NCBI GenBank assembly: GCA_934525675.1
Contig: CAKSZH010000001.1
Location: 186,001 to 250,000, forward strand
Reading direction: 5' to 3'
Length of the DNA: 64,000 nt
Source of the DNA: an uncultured Eubacteriales bacterium
GTDB taxonomy: Bacteria > Bacillota > Clostridia > Oscillospirales > CAG-272
Part shown: piece by piece, positions 8,853-19,400 of the stretch
How positions within the stretch are numbered: the stretch's first letter is position 1
Layout: the number at the start of each line of letters is the position of its first letter
Program-made: the position numbers and the translations under genes
Notes under the pieces: generated by a model
What the model saw: the letters and a program-made list of their open reading frames with translations, nothing else
Databases searched by the model: none
What the model was told of the DNA's origin: nothing

Positions 8853-8916
8853 GCAGGATTTCCTCAAACATCGCCCACCTGTCCGTTTGGGACGGAACTA
8901 TGAAAGGAGAGACCCA

Positions 8917-10329
8917 ATGCAGAAAATCAAAAAGAATCTCGGAATCGGGCAGATCCTTCTCTCCGCCGTGTTTCTGTTCAATCCGGAGGTCAGCGTCATT
9001 GACCCGCTCCCCGATTTCATCGGTTATCTGCTTCTCGTAACGGGGCTGACCTGTCTTGCCGATCTCAATGAAACGCTTGCCACGGCGCGGAAACTGTTTC
9101 TCATACTCGCATGGGTTTCCGGCGCACAGCTTCTGTCGGTTCTGTTTCTGTTCGGCGCCGGCGCGTCGGCAGACCGGGCAATGAATTTTCTTCTGTTCCC
9201 GTTCTGCTTCGGCATTCTGTCAACCCTGCTTGCAATCCCGGCGTTCAAATTCCTGTTTGACGGTCTTTTGTATCTCGGCACCCGCCATAACGGAACGGCG
9301 GTTTTCCGGGGCGCCGGGAAAAAGGAGCCGGTTCCGGGGCAGTTCGCCGCAGTCGATCACCTGCGTTTTCTTACATACGTATTCCTGATCTTCAAAACGG
9401 TGATGACGGTCCTGCCGGAGTTTGCTGTACTGTCCGCGTACGGACAGGATCTGAATGCGGTCAACTGGTCGCGGTTTCTTCCCCTGTTCCGTATGGGTGC
9501 GATCATCGTTGTCCTTCCGTTCGGGATCGTCTGGCTCTGCCGGTATATCGGATTTTTCCGTGCGGTCAGGAACGACGGGGAGTTTATCGGAACCCTGACG
9601 GAAAAATATCGCACCGAGGTTTTGACGAAGGAATCCGTGTTTGTTCTCCGGACGGTCTTCCGCGCATTTCTTCTGCTCGGCGCCGCGGCGGTATTCAGCA
9701 TGGACTTTTATCTGAACCGGTATAATGTCCTGCCGGATTTCATTGCGGGAATCTGCATTTTTCTCGCAGTCCTGTTTTTGCGGAAATATCTCAAAAAACC
9801 GAATTTCCTGCTTGCAGGCAGTGCCGTGTACACGGTTGTGGCCGCCGCGGAATGGATTCTTTATACCCTCTTTGTCCGCTCCAGCCGGTACCGGGACATT
9901 TACGTGGATATCCGCCTGATGGCGCCCGACGCAGTGTCGGGACATTACCTGACATCCGTCGTTTACGGCGTATCCGAAGTGCTGTTTCTCTGTCTCTTTG
10001 TGCTTCTTGTCATACAGCTTCTCGGTTTTGTCCGGAATTATACCTGCTTCCCGGTCAATCCGTCGCTTCACGATTCCGAAGCGCGGCTCCGCCTGGAGCA
10101 GAAGCCGCTTCGCGTCGGACTGTATATCGCGGTGCTGCTTGCGGCGGTTTGCGCGGGGCTTGCGGTCTGCCTCAGAATTTTCATTCCGTATGCGACGGTC
10201 AAACGTTTTTCTTTCAGTGAACTTCTGACGCTCCTCTCCGCGATCGCGTCGATTGCGTGGGCAGCGGAATTCTGCGTGACGCTTGCGGCAATCCGTGCGC
10301 AGGTGAAAAATAAATACTGGCTGGACTGA
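8917..10329 (+). CDS. Large polytopic membrane protein of unknown function
   Basis: A 470-residue protein. ATG 8917 follows GAAAGGAGAG, which decides the start against a longer frame that lacks a ribosome site. It begins IKKNLGIGQILLSAVFLFNP, followed by DPLPDFIGYLLLVTGLTCL, and has about ten predicted membrane segments with short loops. Clostridial genomes hold many such proteins with a recurring PDFIGYLLL motif, all unassigned. It has no catalytic or transport signature that I recognise. It may be in the same transcript as the preceding membrane protein, but a 186-bp gap separates them. Confidence 0.7.
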   Translation: MQKIKKNLGIGQILLSAVFLFNPEVSVIDPLPDFIGYLLLVTGLTCLADLNETLATARKLFLILAWVSGAQLLSVLFLFGAGASADRAMNFLLFPFCFGILSTLLAIPAFKFLFDGLLYLGTRHNGTAVFRGAGKKEPVPGQFAAVDHLRFLTYVFLIFKTVMTVLPEFAVLSAYGQDLNAVNWSRFLPLFRMGAIIVVLPFGIVWLCRYIGFFRAVRNDGEFIGTLTEKYRTEVLTKESVFVLRTVFRAFLLLGAAAVFSMDFYLNRYNVLPDFIAGICIFLAVLFLRKYLKKPNFLLAGSAVYTVVAAAEWILYTLFVRSSRYRDIYVDIRLMAPDAVSGHYLTSVVYGVSEVLFLCLFVLLVIQLLGFVRNYTCFPVNPSLHDSEARLRLEQKPLRVGLYIAVLLAAVCAGLAVCLRIFIPYATVKRFSFSELLTLLSAIASIAWAAEFCVTLAAIRAQVKNKYWLD

Positions 10330-10413
10330 CCGGATTCTGTTCCGCTCCTGAATAGACAGGCGGCGCACGGTGCATACTTATGCTGAAATCCAAATCAGAA
10401 AGGAATTCAGAAT

Positions 10414-10614
10414 ATGCAGAACAACAATCAGAACAACCAGAACCAGAATAACCAGAACCAGCAGAATTGCCGGAATCAACAGAACAACCAGAACCAGAAT
10501 CAGAACAATCAGAATCAGAACAATCAGAATCAGAACAATCAGAATCAGCAGAACCGCAACCGGCAGAATTTCCAGAATAACCAGAATCATCAGAACAACC
10601 AGAACCAGGACTGA
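10414..10614 (+). CDS. Asn/Gln-rich low-complexity small protein
   Basis: A 66-residue peptide made almost wholly of Asn and Gln in NQN/QNN runs, with one Cys, four Arg, one Phe, one His and a final Asp. AAAGGAATTCAGAAT precedes ATG 10414, and a strong terminator follows the stop within about 20 bases, so it looks like a real single-gene unit. The codons are a near-repeat of aac/cag/aat, so slippage could change its length between strains. Prion-like or coat-like assembly is conceivable in a spore former, but this is speculation; no homologue is recognised. Confidence 0.55.
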   Translation: MQNNNQNNQNQNNQNQQNCRNQQNNQNQNQNNQNQNNQNQNNQNQQNRNRQNFQNNQNHQNNQNQD

Positions 10615-10629
10615 TTTTTACTCACCGGA

Positions 10630-10710
10630 GCGCCCGCAGAAGGGAACGCGGAAGGGATTGGTGCCACCGGCACGAAAAATTCCGGGAACGCCCCTCTGCG
10701 GGCGTTTTTT
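10630..10710 (+). terminator. Terminator after the Asn/Gln-rich gene
   Basis: CGCCCGCAGAAGGG pairs with CCCCTCTGCGGGCG across a structured insert, and TTTTTT follows at 10705-10710. Confidence 0.75.
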
Positions 10711-10723
10711 CACAATTATTTCA

Positions 10724-10752
10724 TTGACATCAGCCCGCGCGTATGATAGGAT
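10724..10752 (+). promoter_or_regulatory. Promoter of the DUF1854-ABC operon
   Basis: TTGACA (10724-10729), 17 nt, TAGGAT (10747-10752). It lies between the preceding terminator and the TTG start at 10855. Confidence 0.65.
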
Positions 10753-10854
10753 AATACATATATTCAGCGTATTTTGAGGTACCCCGGTAAGCGGGATCCG
10801 TTTTTGTCCGCCGCGCGCGGAGACATGGTCCGTAAAAACGGACGGAGGACTGCT

Positions 10855-13248
10855 TTGGCAACAGAATTTGATGTGATTCCGGAGAGAATCTGGCAGGAAC
10901 TGAAACGTCGGGGGATTGCCCGCGGGTCGGTTCTTTTTGCCATGTATGCCGACCGGAACGAAAAGGAGGAGCGGGCGGAGAACTATCTCTTTCTGACGGA
11001 CGATCGGATCGCCGTTCTGACCCTCCCGTACAGCGGCGGGGACGGACAATCACGCCGCCGGAAAACGAGGAAAACGTCCGCCTCGGCTCGCCCGGATATG
11101 GGCGACAACGCAAACGGAACGGAGTCGCCTGCTGCCCGGACCGCGCACAATGATTCTTCTACAGCCTCGGAAACAGACGGTTCCGCGCCGTCCCCGGCGA
11201 CCCTGACCGAATACCCGAGGGAGGGACTGGCCCGTCTTTCTGTGGAAGAGCGGACGTCCACCTCTCGCCTGGTCGCGCTGGCATCGGACGGTACCTGCAT
11301 TCTGCTTGCGACCATGACCAATTTCTGCCGTACCTCCGCGCACCTGTTTGAGCGTTACGGCAACCGCGCACTCGCAGGGGAGAAGGACATTTCCGTGTCG
11401 CCGGACGACCTGCCGGGTGCCAACTGCTGCCCCAAATGTGGACTGCGCTATCCAGACGCGGGACAGAAAATCTGCCCGCGGTGCATGGCAAAAACACACT
11501 CCATCAACCGCATGAACTTCTTCCTTAAGAAGTATCGCATCCAGCTTGCCGTCGCGTTTCTGACGCTTTGCCTGTCGGTTGCGTTCAGTGTTCTGGGACC
11601 TTATTTTTCTTCCGGCTTTTTCTATGACAAGGTGCTGACCCCGGACGGCGGGTTCTTCGGGCAGATCGGCTTGGTCCTCGGTCTCGTGATCGCCACCCGT
11701 GCGCTCATGTACGTGTCCATCATGTTCAATAACTACGTGACCTCCCGTATCACGGTCAAAATGGTCTACGACCTCCGGAAAACCATTTTCGGCGTGATCG
11801 AACGCCTGTCTTTGCGTTTCTTCACCGGACGGCATACGGGCGGGCTGATGAATCAGGTCAACGACGACGCCGACGCGATCTATGAGTATTACTGCAACAG
11901 CCTGCCGTATTTTCTGATGTGCCTGGTCCAGCTCGTGATCGTGGTGGTACTGCTTTTCGTGATCCAGCCCGTCATGGCGGCGTTTGCCTTTGCCATGATC
12001 CCGGTCTATGTGCTGCTGGTCATGTGGCAGCACCGGCGCAGCCGCCGGCTCCGCGCGGCACAGTATAACCGTTCTTCGGAAATGACCGCCCACCTGTCCG
12101 ACGCCCTGACCGGTGCACGCGTAGTCAAAGCGTTTGCAAGAGAAGACCAGGAACTGGCGCGTTTCCGCCGCAACAACGAGCGCCTCGGCGAAAGCGAGCG
12201 CCGCCTCGGTATGTTTCACAGTTTCCTTACCCCTCTGACGGCGACCGTCCTGCTTGCCGGCAATATCGTGACGCTCGGTTACGGCGGGTACCTGGTCATC
12301 CGGGGGAGACTGACCTATGGACAGCTTCTGACGTTTATTTCTTACGTGAACATTGCGTTTACTCCGCTCAGCTTTTTCGTCAGTTTCTTTCAGTGGCGGG
12401 CATATTATGCCAACGCCGCCGCGAGACTGTTCGAGATCATGGATGCGCATCCGGAGATCACCGAGAAGCCTGACGCCATGCATCCGGATATCCGCGGAGC
12501 GGTGGAATTCTCCCACGTGGATTTTTCTTATGATAAAAACCGCCGTGTTGTGGAGGACGTTTCCTTTTCGGTCCCCGCCGGGGAAACGCTCGGCATTGTC
12601 GGGCACAGCGGCGCGGGGAAGAGTACCATTGCCAACCTGCTCATGCGCCTGTATGAGACCGACCGCGGAGAGATCCGGATCGACGGCATCAATGTCCGCG
12701 ATCTTGCGTTTGACCGCCTGTACGGCAGTATCGCCATTGTGTCGCAGGAAACCTACATATTTGTCGGGAGCGTGCTGGACAATATCCGTTATGCGCGTCC
12801 CGAAGCTACCAATGAAGAGGTCATCGCCGCGGCGCGGATCGCCGGCGCACATGATTTCATCATGCGGATGCCGGACGGCTACGAGACCCGTATCGGACTT
12901 GGCAAAAAGGAGTTGTCCGGCGGGGAAAAACAGCGGATTTCCATTGCCCGCGCAATCCTGCGGAACCCGAAGATTCTGATTCTGGACGAGGCGACCGCCG
13001 CGATGGATACCGAAACCGAGCGCATGATCCAGAGCGCCCTCTCCCGTCTGACCGAGGGTAAAACGACCATCATCATCGCGCACCGCCTGTCCACGCTCCG
13101 CGACGCGGATCAGTTGATTGTCATTGAATCCGGCAGGGTGGTGGAACGCGGAACGCACGCGACACTGCTCGCAAAAGGGGGCGGCACCTACCATAAGCTC
13201 TACACGCTTCAGGAAGAAGCGCTCCGCAGTGCGGGGATCGCGGAATAA
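10855..13248 (+). CDS. ABC exporter with N-terminal domain and zinc ribbon (first of pair)
   Basis: About 797 residues. The start is TTG 10855, chosen because GGAGG lies 6 nt upstream; earlier in-frame candidates lack a ribosome site. Residues 1-185 are a non-membrane domain with a Ser/Arg-rich insert. A zinc ribbon follows (CPKC near 190 and CPRC near 207). Six membrane helices occupy roughly 225-500, and the nucleotide-binding domain has GHSGAGKST (about 583), LSGGEKQR, ILILDEATAAMD and AHRLST, all catalytic. It is a type IV (Msb2A-like) half transporter. A DUF1854 gene and a second exporter of the same layout follow, so the two probably pair. The substrate is unknown. Confidence 0.85.
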   Translation: MATEFDVIPERIWQELKRRGIARGSVLFAMYADRNEKEERAENYLFLTDDRIAVLTLPYSGGDGQSRRRKTRKTSASARPDMGDNANGTESPAARTAHNDSSTASETDGSAPSPATLTEYPREGLARLSVEERTSTSRLVALASDGTCILLATMTNFCRTSAHLFERYGNRALAGEKDISVSPDDLPGANCCPKCGLRYPDAGQKICPRCMAKTHSINRMNFFLKKYRIQLAVAFLTLCLSVAFSVLGPYFSSGFFYDKVLTPDGGFFGQIGLVLGLVIATRALMYVSIMFNNYVTSRITVKMVYDLRKTIFGVIERLSLRFFTGRHTGGLMNQVNDDADAIYEYYCNSLPYFLMCLVQLVIVVVLLFVIQPVMAAFAFAMIPVYVLLVMWQHRRSRRLRAAQYNRSSEMTAHLSDALTGARVVKAFAREDQELARFRRNNERLGESERRLGMFHSFLTPLTATVLLAGNIVTLGYGGYLVIRGRLTYGQLLTFISYVNIAFTPLSFFVSFFQWRAYYANAAARLFEIMDAHPEITEKPDAMHPDIRGAVEFSHVDFSYDKNRRVVEDVSFSVPAGETLGIVGHSGAGKSTIANLLMRLYETDRGEIRIDGINVRDLAFDRLYGSIAIVSQETYIFVGSVLDNIRYARPEATNEEVIAAARIAGAHDFIMRMPDGYETRIGLGKKELSGGEKQRISIARAILRNPKILILDEATAAMDTETERMIQSALSRLTEGKTTIIIAHRLSTLRDADQLIVIESGRVVERGTHATLLAKGGGTYHKLYTLQEEALRSAGIAE

Positions 13249-13260
13249 GGAGGGATCGAC

Positions 13261-13809
13261 ATGAACGAAATGAAGAACAACCAAAGCGTCGTGCCGGAAA
13301 ACGGGATGCAGTCCTTCCGGGAGGTGGCAACGGAAAAGTATCTTTGCCCGGGGGAGGTCACCTTCCGGGAAAAGGACGGTTTTCTGACCATTGAGGCGGA
13401 CGGGAAAACGTATCCGCGGGTGCTTCTGCGCCGGGCGTTTCCGTTTGAACTCCCGGACGAATATATCACGGTGACGGATGGGGAAGGACACGAGATCGGC
13501 ATGATCCGTTCTCTCTCCGACCTTGACGCGGAAACGGGGAAACTGCTCCGGGAAGAGCTTGCCCGCGCGTATTACATGCCGGAGGTGACGAAGATCCTTT
13601 CCATGAAGGAACGCTTCGGCTTTTCCTACTGGCGGGTCGAAACCGGGGACGGAGAGACGGAATTCACTCTTCAGGATACCTATCGCAGTATTCAGCATGT
13701 TACCCCGACCCACCTGATCTTTCTGGATGTCAGCGGAAACCGGTTTGAGATCCCGGATACCGAGAAACTCGACCGGGGAAGTCACCGGAAAATCGAACTG
13801 TACCTGTAA
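13261..13809 (+). CDS. DUF1854 family protein
   Basis: A 182-residue soluble protein; ATG 13261 follows AAGGAGGGATCGAC. It has the DUF1854 traits: a mid-protein LLRRAFPFELPDEYITV, then GHEIGMIRSLSDLD, LREELARAYYMPEVTKI and FEIPDTEKLD. It sits 12 nt after the first zinc-ribbon exporter and is followed by the second. The same DUF1854-plus-ABC arrangement is known elsewhere and in some proteobacteria is annotated as cyanophycin-associated, but no cyanophycin gene is seen here. The conserved genetic link suggests it is a cytosolic partner of the transporter pair. Confidence 0.8.
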   Translation: MNEMKNNQSVVPENGMQSFREVATEKYLCPGEVTFREKDGFLTIEADGKTYPRVLLRRAFPFELPDEYITVTDGEGHEIGMIRSLSDLDAETGKLLREELARAYYMPEVTKILSMKERFGFSYWRVETGDGETEFTLQDTYRSIQHVTPTHLIFLDVSGNRFEIPDTEKLDRGSHRKIELYL

Positions 13810-13824
13810 TTCCGCGGGGAAGAC

Positions 13825-13856
13825 AACCGGAACCCGTGACTGCGTTGGTTCCGGTT
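13825..13856 (+). terminator. Hairpin between DUF1854 gene and second exporter
   Basis: AACCGGAACC and GGTTCCGGTT form a perfect 10-bp stem with a 12-nt loop. T-richness after it is poor, so it may tune read-through or stabilise the upstream mRNA rather than end it. Confidence 0.4.
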
Positions 13857-13896
13857 CCTTCCGGAAGACTGTTTTTATGATGATCGGAGGTCAGCT

Positions 13897-16191
13897 TTGA
13901 AACGACCGAATGAACCGTCCGCCGTGCGGACGCTGAATGAAAAATACCGGGAGCGGTACCGGGACCTGTTTCGTGCGGACCCGCCGGAAGAGGTACTGCT
14001 CCTTGTTGCCTTTAACCTGGACCGCAAAATTCCGGGGAAACGGGTGGACGGCTTGTGCGTATTCACCGCCGGCGACTGCCACGTTTATACCGACGGAGTT
14101 CTGACCGATACATTCCGGATGGAGTGCGGCGGCAGATGCCGCATGGTTGCCGAGATCGGAAGCGTGTTCGCGGAATATCTGTCCCCCGACGGAACGCCGC
14201 ACCTGATCCTGCGCGCGGATAACCGCATGAGGCGGGAGATCGGCGCGGGAATGAAATTCGTGGATCGGGCGGTTGAGTTCGGAGAGAAACTTTCTCCCTT
14301 TGACGCGCCGCGCGTCACGGAAGAGGTCTGCCCCAAGTGCCAAAGTCCGTACCCACCCGGCTCCCATGTCTGTCCCGCCTGTACGGGAAAGGGAAAGACG
14401 CTGAAGCGCCTGCTCGGAATGGCGGGAAAGTCGCGCGGCTATATCGTTGCGGCAATCGCTTTCTTCTTTCTGATCTCGGCGGTCAGCCTGCTTGCGCCGT
14501 ATCTCAACCGCCGGCTCATCGACGGGTATGTGCAGGCACCGGCGGGCACGGTACAGGACCGCGTGTTCTGGATCGGGTTTGCAACCGTCATTGTCACGCT
14601 TGCCCTGGTACAGATTTTTCAAAAGTTCTGCACCATGCTCCGCGGGTTCTTCCTGGTGCGCGCGGGCAACGGTGTGATTATGTCCTTGCGCGAAAAAGTG
14701 TTCGGGCAGATCGAGCGGATGTCGGTCTCCCGCATTTCAAAACGCACCTCGGGGGAACTGCTGAACCGCGTCAAGAGCGACACGGCGCAGATCCAGGATT
14801 TTCTGACGGGACAGCTTCCGAATGTGCTGGAGCAGGTGTTTCTGTTCCTTGCCGTGGTCGTCATCCTGCTTGTGACCGACCCGCGACTGACGCTTCTGGT
14901 ACTTCTCCCTGCCGTGGTTGTCATGTTTTCTTTCCGCCTGTTCTGGCGGTTCATGTCGGGGCTGTTCCGGAAATCCTGGTCGCTTTACTCCCGGATGTCC
15001 ACGGTTCTGCACGATATTTTTTCGGGTATCCGCGTGGTCAAGGCGTTCGGTATGGAGAAAAAGGAGTCAGAGCGGTACGATCGGGCAAGCCGCGATGTCT
15101 CCGCGAACGATTACCGCATCGAGCGATTCTGGGCGTTTTTCAACCCGCTTCTGAACTTCCTGATGGGTGCGGGAGAATTCATTCTGCTTTATTACGTCGG
15201 CAACCGGATTCTCGCGGGAAGCATGACCATCGGTGAGATGTCCCAGTTTTCCGCTTATGTTGCCCTCATCTACGGCCCGCTCAACCAGTTTGCCAATCTC
15301 CCGCGCCAGATCATGCGGGTGACCACATCGGTCAATAAAGTCTTTGAGATTGTGGACGAACAGCCGGAACTGACCGACGCGGAGCATCCGAAGGACGTGA
15401 AACTGGATGGACACATCGACATTGAGAACGTTTCCTTCGGATACGACGAGGGCGGCGAGGTGCTCCGGAATATTTCCTTACATATCGAACCCGGAGAATT
15501 CATCGGCATTGTGGGACGTTCCGGCGTGGGAAAGTCCACGCTCATCAACCTCATCATGCGGATGTATGACCCGGAATCCGGCAGGATCCTCGCGTCCGGT
15601 ACGGACCTGCGGGAAATCTCCCAGCATTCGCTCCGTTCGCAGATCGGCGTGGTGCTTCAGGAAACTTTTCTGTTCTCCGGCACGGTTTATGAAAACATTG
15701 CCTACGCAAAGCCCGACGCGACCCCCGATGAGATCATTGCCGCCGCGCGGCTTGCGGGTGCGCACGACTTCATCATGAAGCTGTCGGACGGCTATGACAC
15801 CAAGATCGGCGAGCACGGCTATACGCTCTCCGGTGGCGAGCGCCAGCGGGTGGCGATCACAAGGGCGTTGCTCCGTGACCCCAAGATTCTGATTCTTGAC
15901 GAGGCGACCGCGTCTCTGGATACGGAAACCGAAAAGCAGATTCAGGAGGCGCTTCACCGGCTTTCCGAGAGCCGGACCACCATCGCCATTGCACACCGCT
16001 TATCCACGCTTCGCGGCGCAACCCGGCTGATTGTGCTGGACGGCGGCAGGATTGCGGAGACCGGAACGCATGACGAACTGATCGAAAAGCACGGGATTTA
16101 TTACGGGCTGGTCATGGCGCAAAGGGAAATGTCGCGTATGGCAAAACCCGAGGCGGGACTCCCCGGCCCGGCAACCGCCGCTGCGGAGTAA
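13897..16191 (+). CDS. ABC exporter with N-terminal domain and zinc ribbon (second of pair)
   Basis: A 764-residue half transporter from TTG 13897, with CGGAGG 6 nt upstream. Residues 1-140 form a compact domain, a zinc ribbon has CPKC near 145 and CPAC near 158, six membrane helices span roughly 185-450, and the nucleotide-binding domain has GRSGVGKST (about 540), LSGGERQRV, ILILDEATASLD and AHRLST. Both ATP sites of a dimer with the first exporter would be canonical. The shared N-terminal domain, zinc ribbon and DUF1854 neighbour argue that the three genes make one complex. A bidirectional terminator follows. Confidence 0.85.
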   Translation: MKRPNEPSAVRTLNEKYRERYRDLFRADPPEEVLLLVAFNLDRKIPGKRVDGLCVFTAGDCHVYTDGVLTDTFRMECGGRCRMVAEIGSVFAEYLSPDGTPHLILRADNRMRREIGAGMKFVDRAVEFGEKLSPFDAPRVTEEVCPKCQSPYPPGSHVCPACTGKGKTLKRLLGMAGKSRGYIVAAIAFFFLISAVSLLAPYLNRRLIDGYVQAPAGTVQDRVFWIGFATVIVTLALVQIFQKFCTMLRGFFLVRAGNGVIMSLREKVFGQIERMSVSRISKRTSGELLNRVKSDTAQIQDFLTGQLPNVLEQVFLFLAVVVILLVTDPRLTLLVLLPAVVVMFSFRLFWRFMSGLFRKSWSLYSRMSTVLHDIFSGIRVVKAFGMEKKESERYDRASRDVSANDYRIERFWAFFNPLLNFLMGAGEFILLYYVGNRILAGSMTIGEMSQFSAYVALIYGPLNQFANLPRQIMRVTTSVNKVFEIVDEQPELTDAEHPKDVKLDGHIDIENVSFGYDEGGEVLRNISLHIEPGEFIGIVGRSGVGKSTLINLIMRMYDPESGRILASGTDLREISQHSLRSQIGVVLQETFLFSGTVYENIAYAKPDATPDEIIAAARLAGAHDFIMKLSDGYDTKIGEHGYTLSGGERQRVAITRALLRDPKILILDEATASLDTETEKQIQEALHRLSESRTTIAIAHRLSTLRGATRLIVLDGGRIAETGTHDELIEKHGIYYGLVMAQREMSRMAKPEAGLPGPATAAAE

Positions 16192-16348
16192 CCGGGCAGA
16201 GCCGTTTTGCCCGTCCGGTTCCTGCGTTGATGCGCGGAAATCGTGCGGCAACTGCTTTATACGTTGGTATCTTCTTGCGGTATCTGCCCTGTACGCGGGC
16301 GAACACGAAAACGCGTCGCGGGTCCGGATGCCCGGAATGCAGAAAGAA

Positions 16349-16388
16349 GCCCCACCTCCTGTCGCGCAAGCGCGACGGGAGGTGGGGC
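16349..16388. terminator. Bidirectional terminator
   Basis: GCCCCACCTCCTGTCGCG and CGCGACGGGAGGTGGGGC make an 18-bp perfect stem with a CAAG loop. T-rich sequence follows on both strands, serving the exporter operon and the convergent MacB-like gene. Confidence 0.85.
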
Positions 16389-16410
16389 ACTTTTGTTATA
16401 ATTTTCCCGT

Positions 16411-19400
16411 TTACTCGCTCCGGAGCGCGACCACGGGGTCCTTCTTTGCGGCGAGCTTTGAGGGAATGAGACCCGCAATGAAGGTAAAGAACATACTGAG
16501 CAGAACAAGCACCACGCCGCCGACCCACGGAAGCGCGGCGTTGATAGAGCTGATGCCGGAGAGCGTGTGGATCAGTGCGTTGATCGGCAGGCAGAGCACA
16601 AGCGTCACGAGAATTCCGATGGCGCCTGCGGTGAAGCCGATGAGCAGAGTCTCTGCGTTGAATACGCGGGAGATGTCGCGCTTGGAGGCGCCGATCGCGC
16701 GGAGCACGCCGATTTCCTTGGTGCGTTCGAGCACCGAGATATAGGTGATGATGCCGATCATGATCGAGGAAACGATAAGCGAAATGGAAACGAACGCGAT
16801 CAGAACGCCGGAGACGGCGTTGAGAATGGTCGTGATGGAGGACATGAGAATTGCCACATAGTCGGTGTAGGTGATGACATTTTCCTCGTGGCCCGCGTCG
16901 GTCTGCTGCTTGTTGTAGGCATCCTTGACCGCTACGATCTTTTCCTTGGAGGCAAAGTCAATCGGGTAAATGGTGATGGAGCTGGGCGAATCCTTGTCAC
17001 AGACGCCGAGATCGGAAAGTACCTCTTCATAGGTGCGGGAGGATACGGTTTCCTTCAGAACATACGCGTCGTAGTAAGCGATTCTATTCGCCTCCGTGCT
17101 GCCGGCAAGCAGTTCGTCCAGTGCGGCGGCGAGCTTTGCGTTCTTCTGTTCGTCGCTCTGGAGTGCCGCGCCGTACTTTTCGTACATCAGAGTCGCCTGT
17201 TCTCCGGCGAGGCGATCGACCAGTTTGTCCAGTTCATTATCGTTAAGGCTCTTCAGATACTCATTGATCGTTTCTGCCGGCAGGGCGGTGGAGGAGGTGT
17301 AAACTGTGCGGACGAAATACTCCTTGAGGTATCGGGAGGCCAGATTCTCCAGAATCTGCTGCTTGTAGGGCGCAAGCTCTTCCGCGGTCGGCGTATTCAC
17401 GATCGGGTCGATCTTCAGCGCGGTCTGGGTCTTTGCATAGTAGCTTGCAAGATAGGTTTTGACGGTCTTGGTCACCAAGGCGATCAGCTCGTCCTTGGTG
17501 TACCCGGAAAGCGTCTTGCGGATGACGTCCTCGCTGTATCCGAGCTGTCCTGCAAACTGTGTGGCGATGATGTCCACCAGCTCCTCCGCGGAGCAGGATT
17601 CGTAATCCGAAAGGAATTTGTCGATCTGTTCGTCAAGATAGGCATCGGTCGGGGTTGTTACGATGGAGGTGTAGAGCTGTGCCTTTTTCTCGTCACTGAG
17701 GCCGGAAACGTAATCAAGAAATGCCTGCGCTTTCTCTTCGTCGGTCAGTTTGTTGTCCTCGCCGATCTCGAAGGGCAGACCCGTGATGACGTTACGGTTT
17801 TTGTTTTCGGGCAGCTGCTGCGCGATGACGACGGGGCTTTCCTCGGTTTTTCCCATGATGTATTCGGTCAGCTCGTTCGTGTAGCAGATGTACCCGGAAA
17901 GGGAAGTGGCGGTCGCATCGGGGTTCGGCTTGACGATACCGCTTACGCGGAGCTGAAGTCCTTTGTTGAGCAGGGCGTTCATCAGTGCTTCGTTTTCGCT
18001 GATGTCCACATACAGCCCGGTGGTTTCGTCATACTGATAGACATCCGCCGCAGTGATGAGCCGGAAGGTGATTCCGAGCACGTCCTCATAGGTCCAGCGG
18101 CTGGTCTTGATCTCGATTTCCTTACCGGACAGAGCGGCATAGAACGCGTCGGACAGCTCCTCGCCGTCGGTCAGTCCCAGCGTGTAGAGTACAAGGTCGG
18201 GCAGCTCGTTGTTCTTGCCCAGAACGACCACAACCTCTTCCTTGGAGGTCGGCCACGAGCCGGCGACCAGGTCATACTGGTTCTTCACCATTTCGTTGAT
18301 CCCCTTGCCGCTCTTTTCTGGGATCAGCTCCTCCCACACCTTGAGCATGGACATGGAGGAGGACATGGAGGATACCATGGAAAAATACGAGGAGGACAGG
18401 GAATCCTCGCCTGCCATATCGTTGAACAATCCCATGATGTCGGACTTGACGAACTTTCCGTTCGGGTCCTTCACATAGGCGTTGACGCTGACATCATAGC
18501 CGTACTGAATGGCGTTGACATATTCCGAAATGTCGCCCTCGGCACTCTCCAGATGTTCCTTGAACAGCGCAAGGTTGTTTTTTTGCACCTTGGGCACGAA
18601 AAAGGAATTCATGAGTTGATACATCACGGGACTGGAATACACCGCGTCGTTTTCGTGCGGTTCGGAGTTCTCCGGCTTCTGTCCCATCATGGAAGAGATC
18701 ATGGAGGACATATCGTTCTGCTCGGCATTGATGAGGATCGGATAGGAGGAGAGCGTGTCCTCCTGAATGATGCCGATATAATTGTTGATGCCGTTCGAGA
18801 GCGACAGAATAAGGGCAATGCCGATGATGCCGATGCTGCCGGCAAAAGCGGTGAGGAAGGTGCGCCCCTTCTTGGTCATCAGGTTGTTGAGCGAAAGCGA
18901 GAACGCCGTAAAGAAGGACATGGAGGAACGCTTCTTGCGTCCCTTGCTGACGACCGTGTCAGGGCTTTCCGCCGCTTTTTTTGCGCTTGCTTCCAGCTCT
19001 GCACGCTCCTCCTCTTCCGAAAAAGGCATACTGTCTCCGACCACCTCGCCGTCGTGCAGGCGGATGATACGGGAAGAATACCTCTCGGCAAGCTCCGGAT
19101 TGTGTGTGACCATGATGACGAGCCGGTCGCGGGAAACTTCCTTGAGAATCTCCATGACCTGAATACTGGTCTGGGAATCCAGCGCACCGGTCGGTTCGTC
19201 GGCGAGCAGAATCTCCGGGTTGTTGACCAGCGCGCGCGCAATGGCGACGCGCTGCATCTGACCGCCCGACATCTGGTTGGGCTTCTTGTGAAGCTGATCG
19301 CCGAGTCCCACGCGTTCCAGCGCGGCGGTGGCACGTTTTCTGCGCTCCGATTTGGATACACCGGACAGCGTCAGCGCAAGCTCGACGTTGGCAAGCACCG

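Noticed and set aside
10378..10590. Hydrophobic minus-strand peptide opposite the Asn/Gln-rich gene
   Set aside because: Leu/Ile/Val runs arise because the codons for Asn and Gln read backwards give Val, Ile and Leu; it has no ribosome site.
11050..13785. 911-codon frame opposite the first zinc-ribbon ABC exporter
   Set aside because: Antisense shadow; protein is rich in Arg, His and Gly and has no motif.
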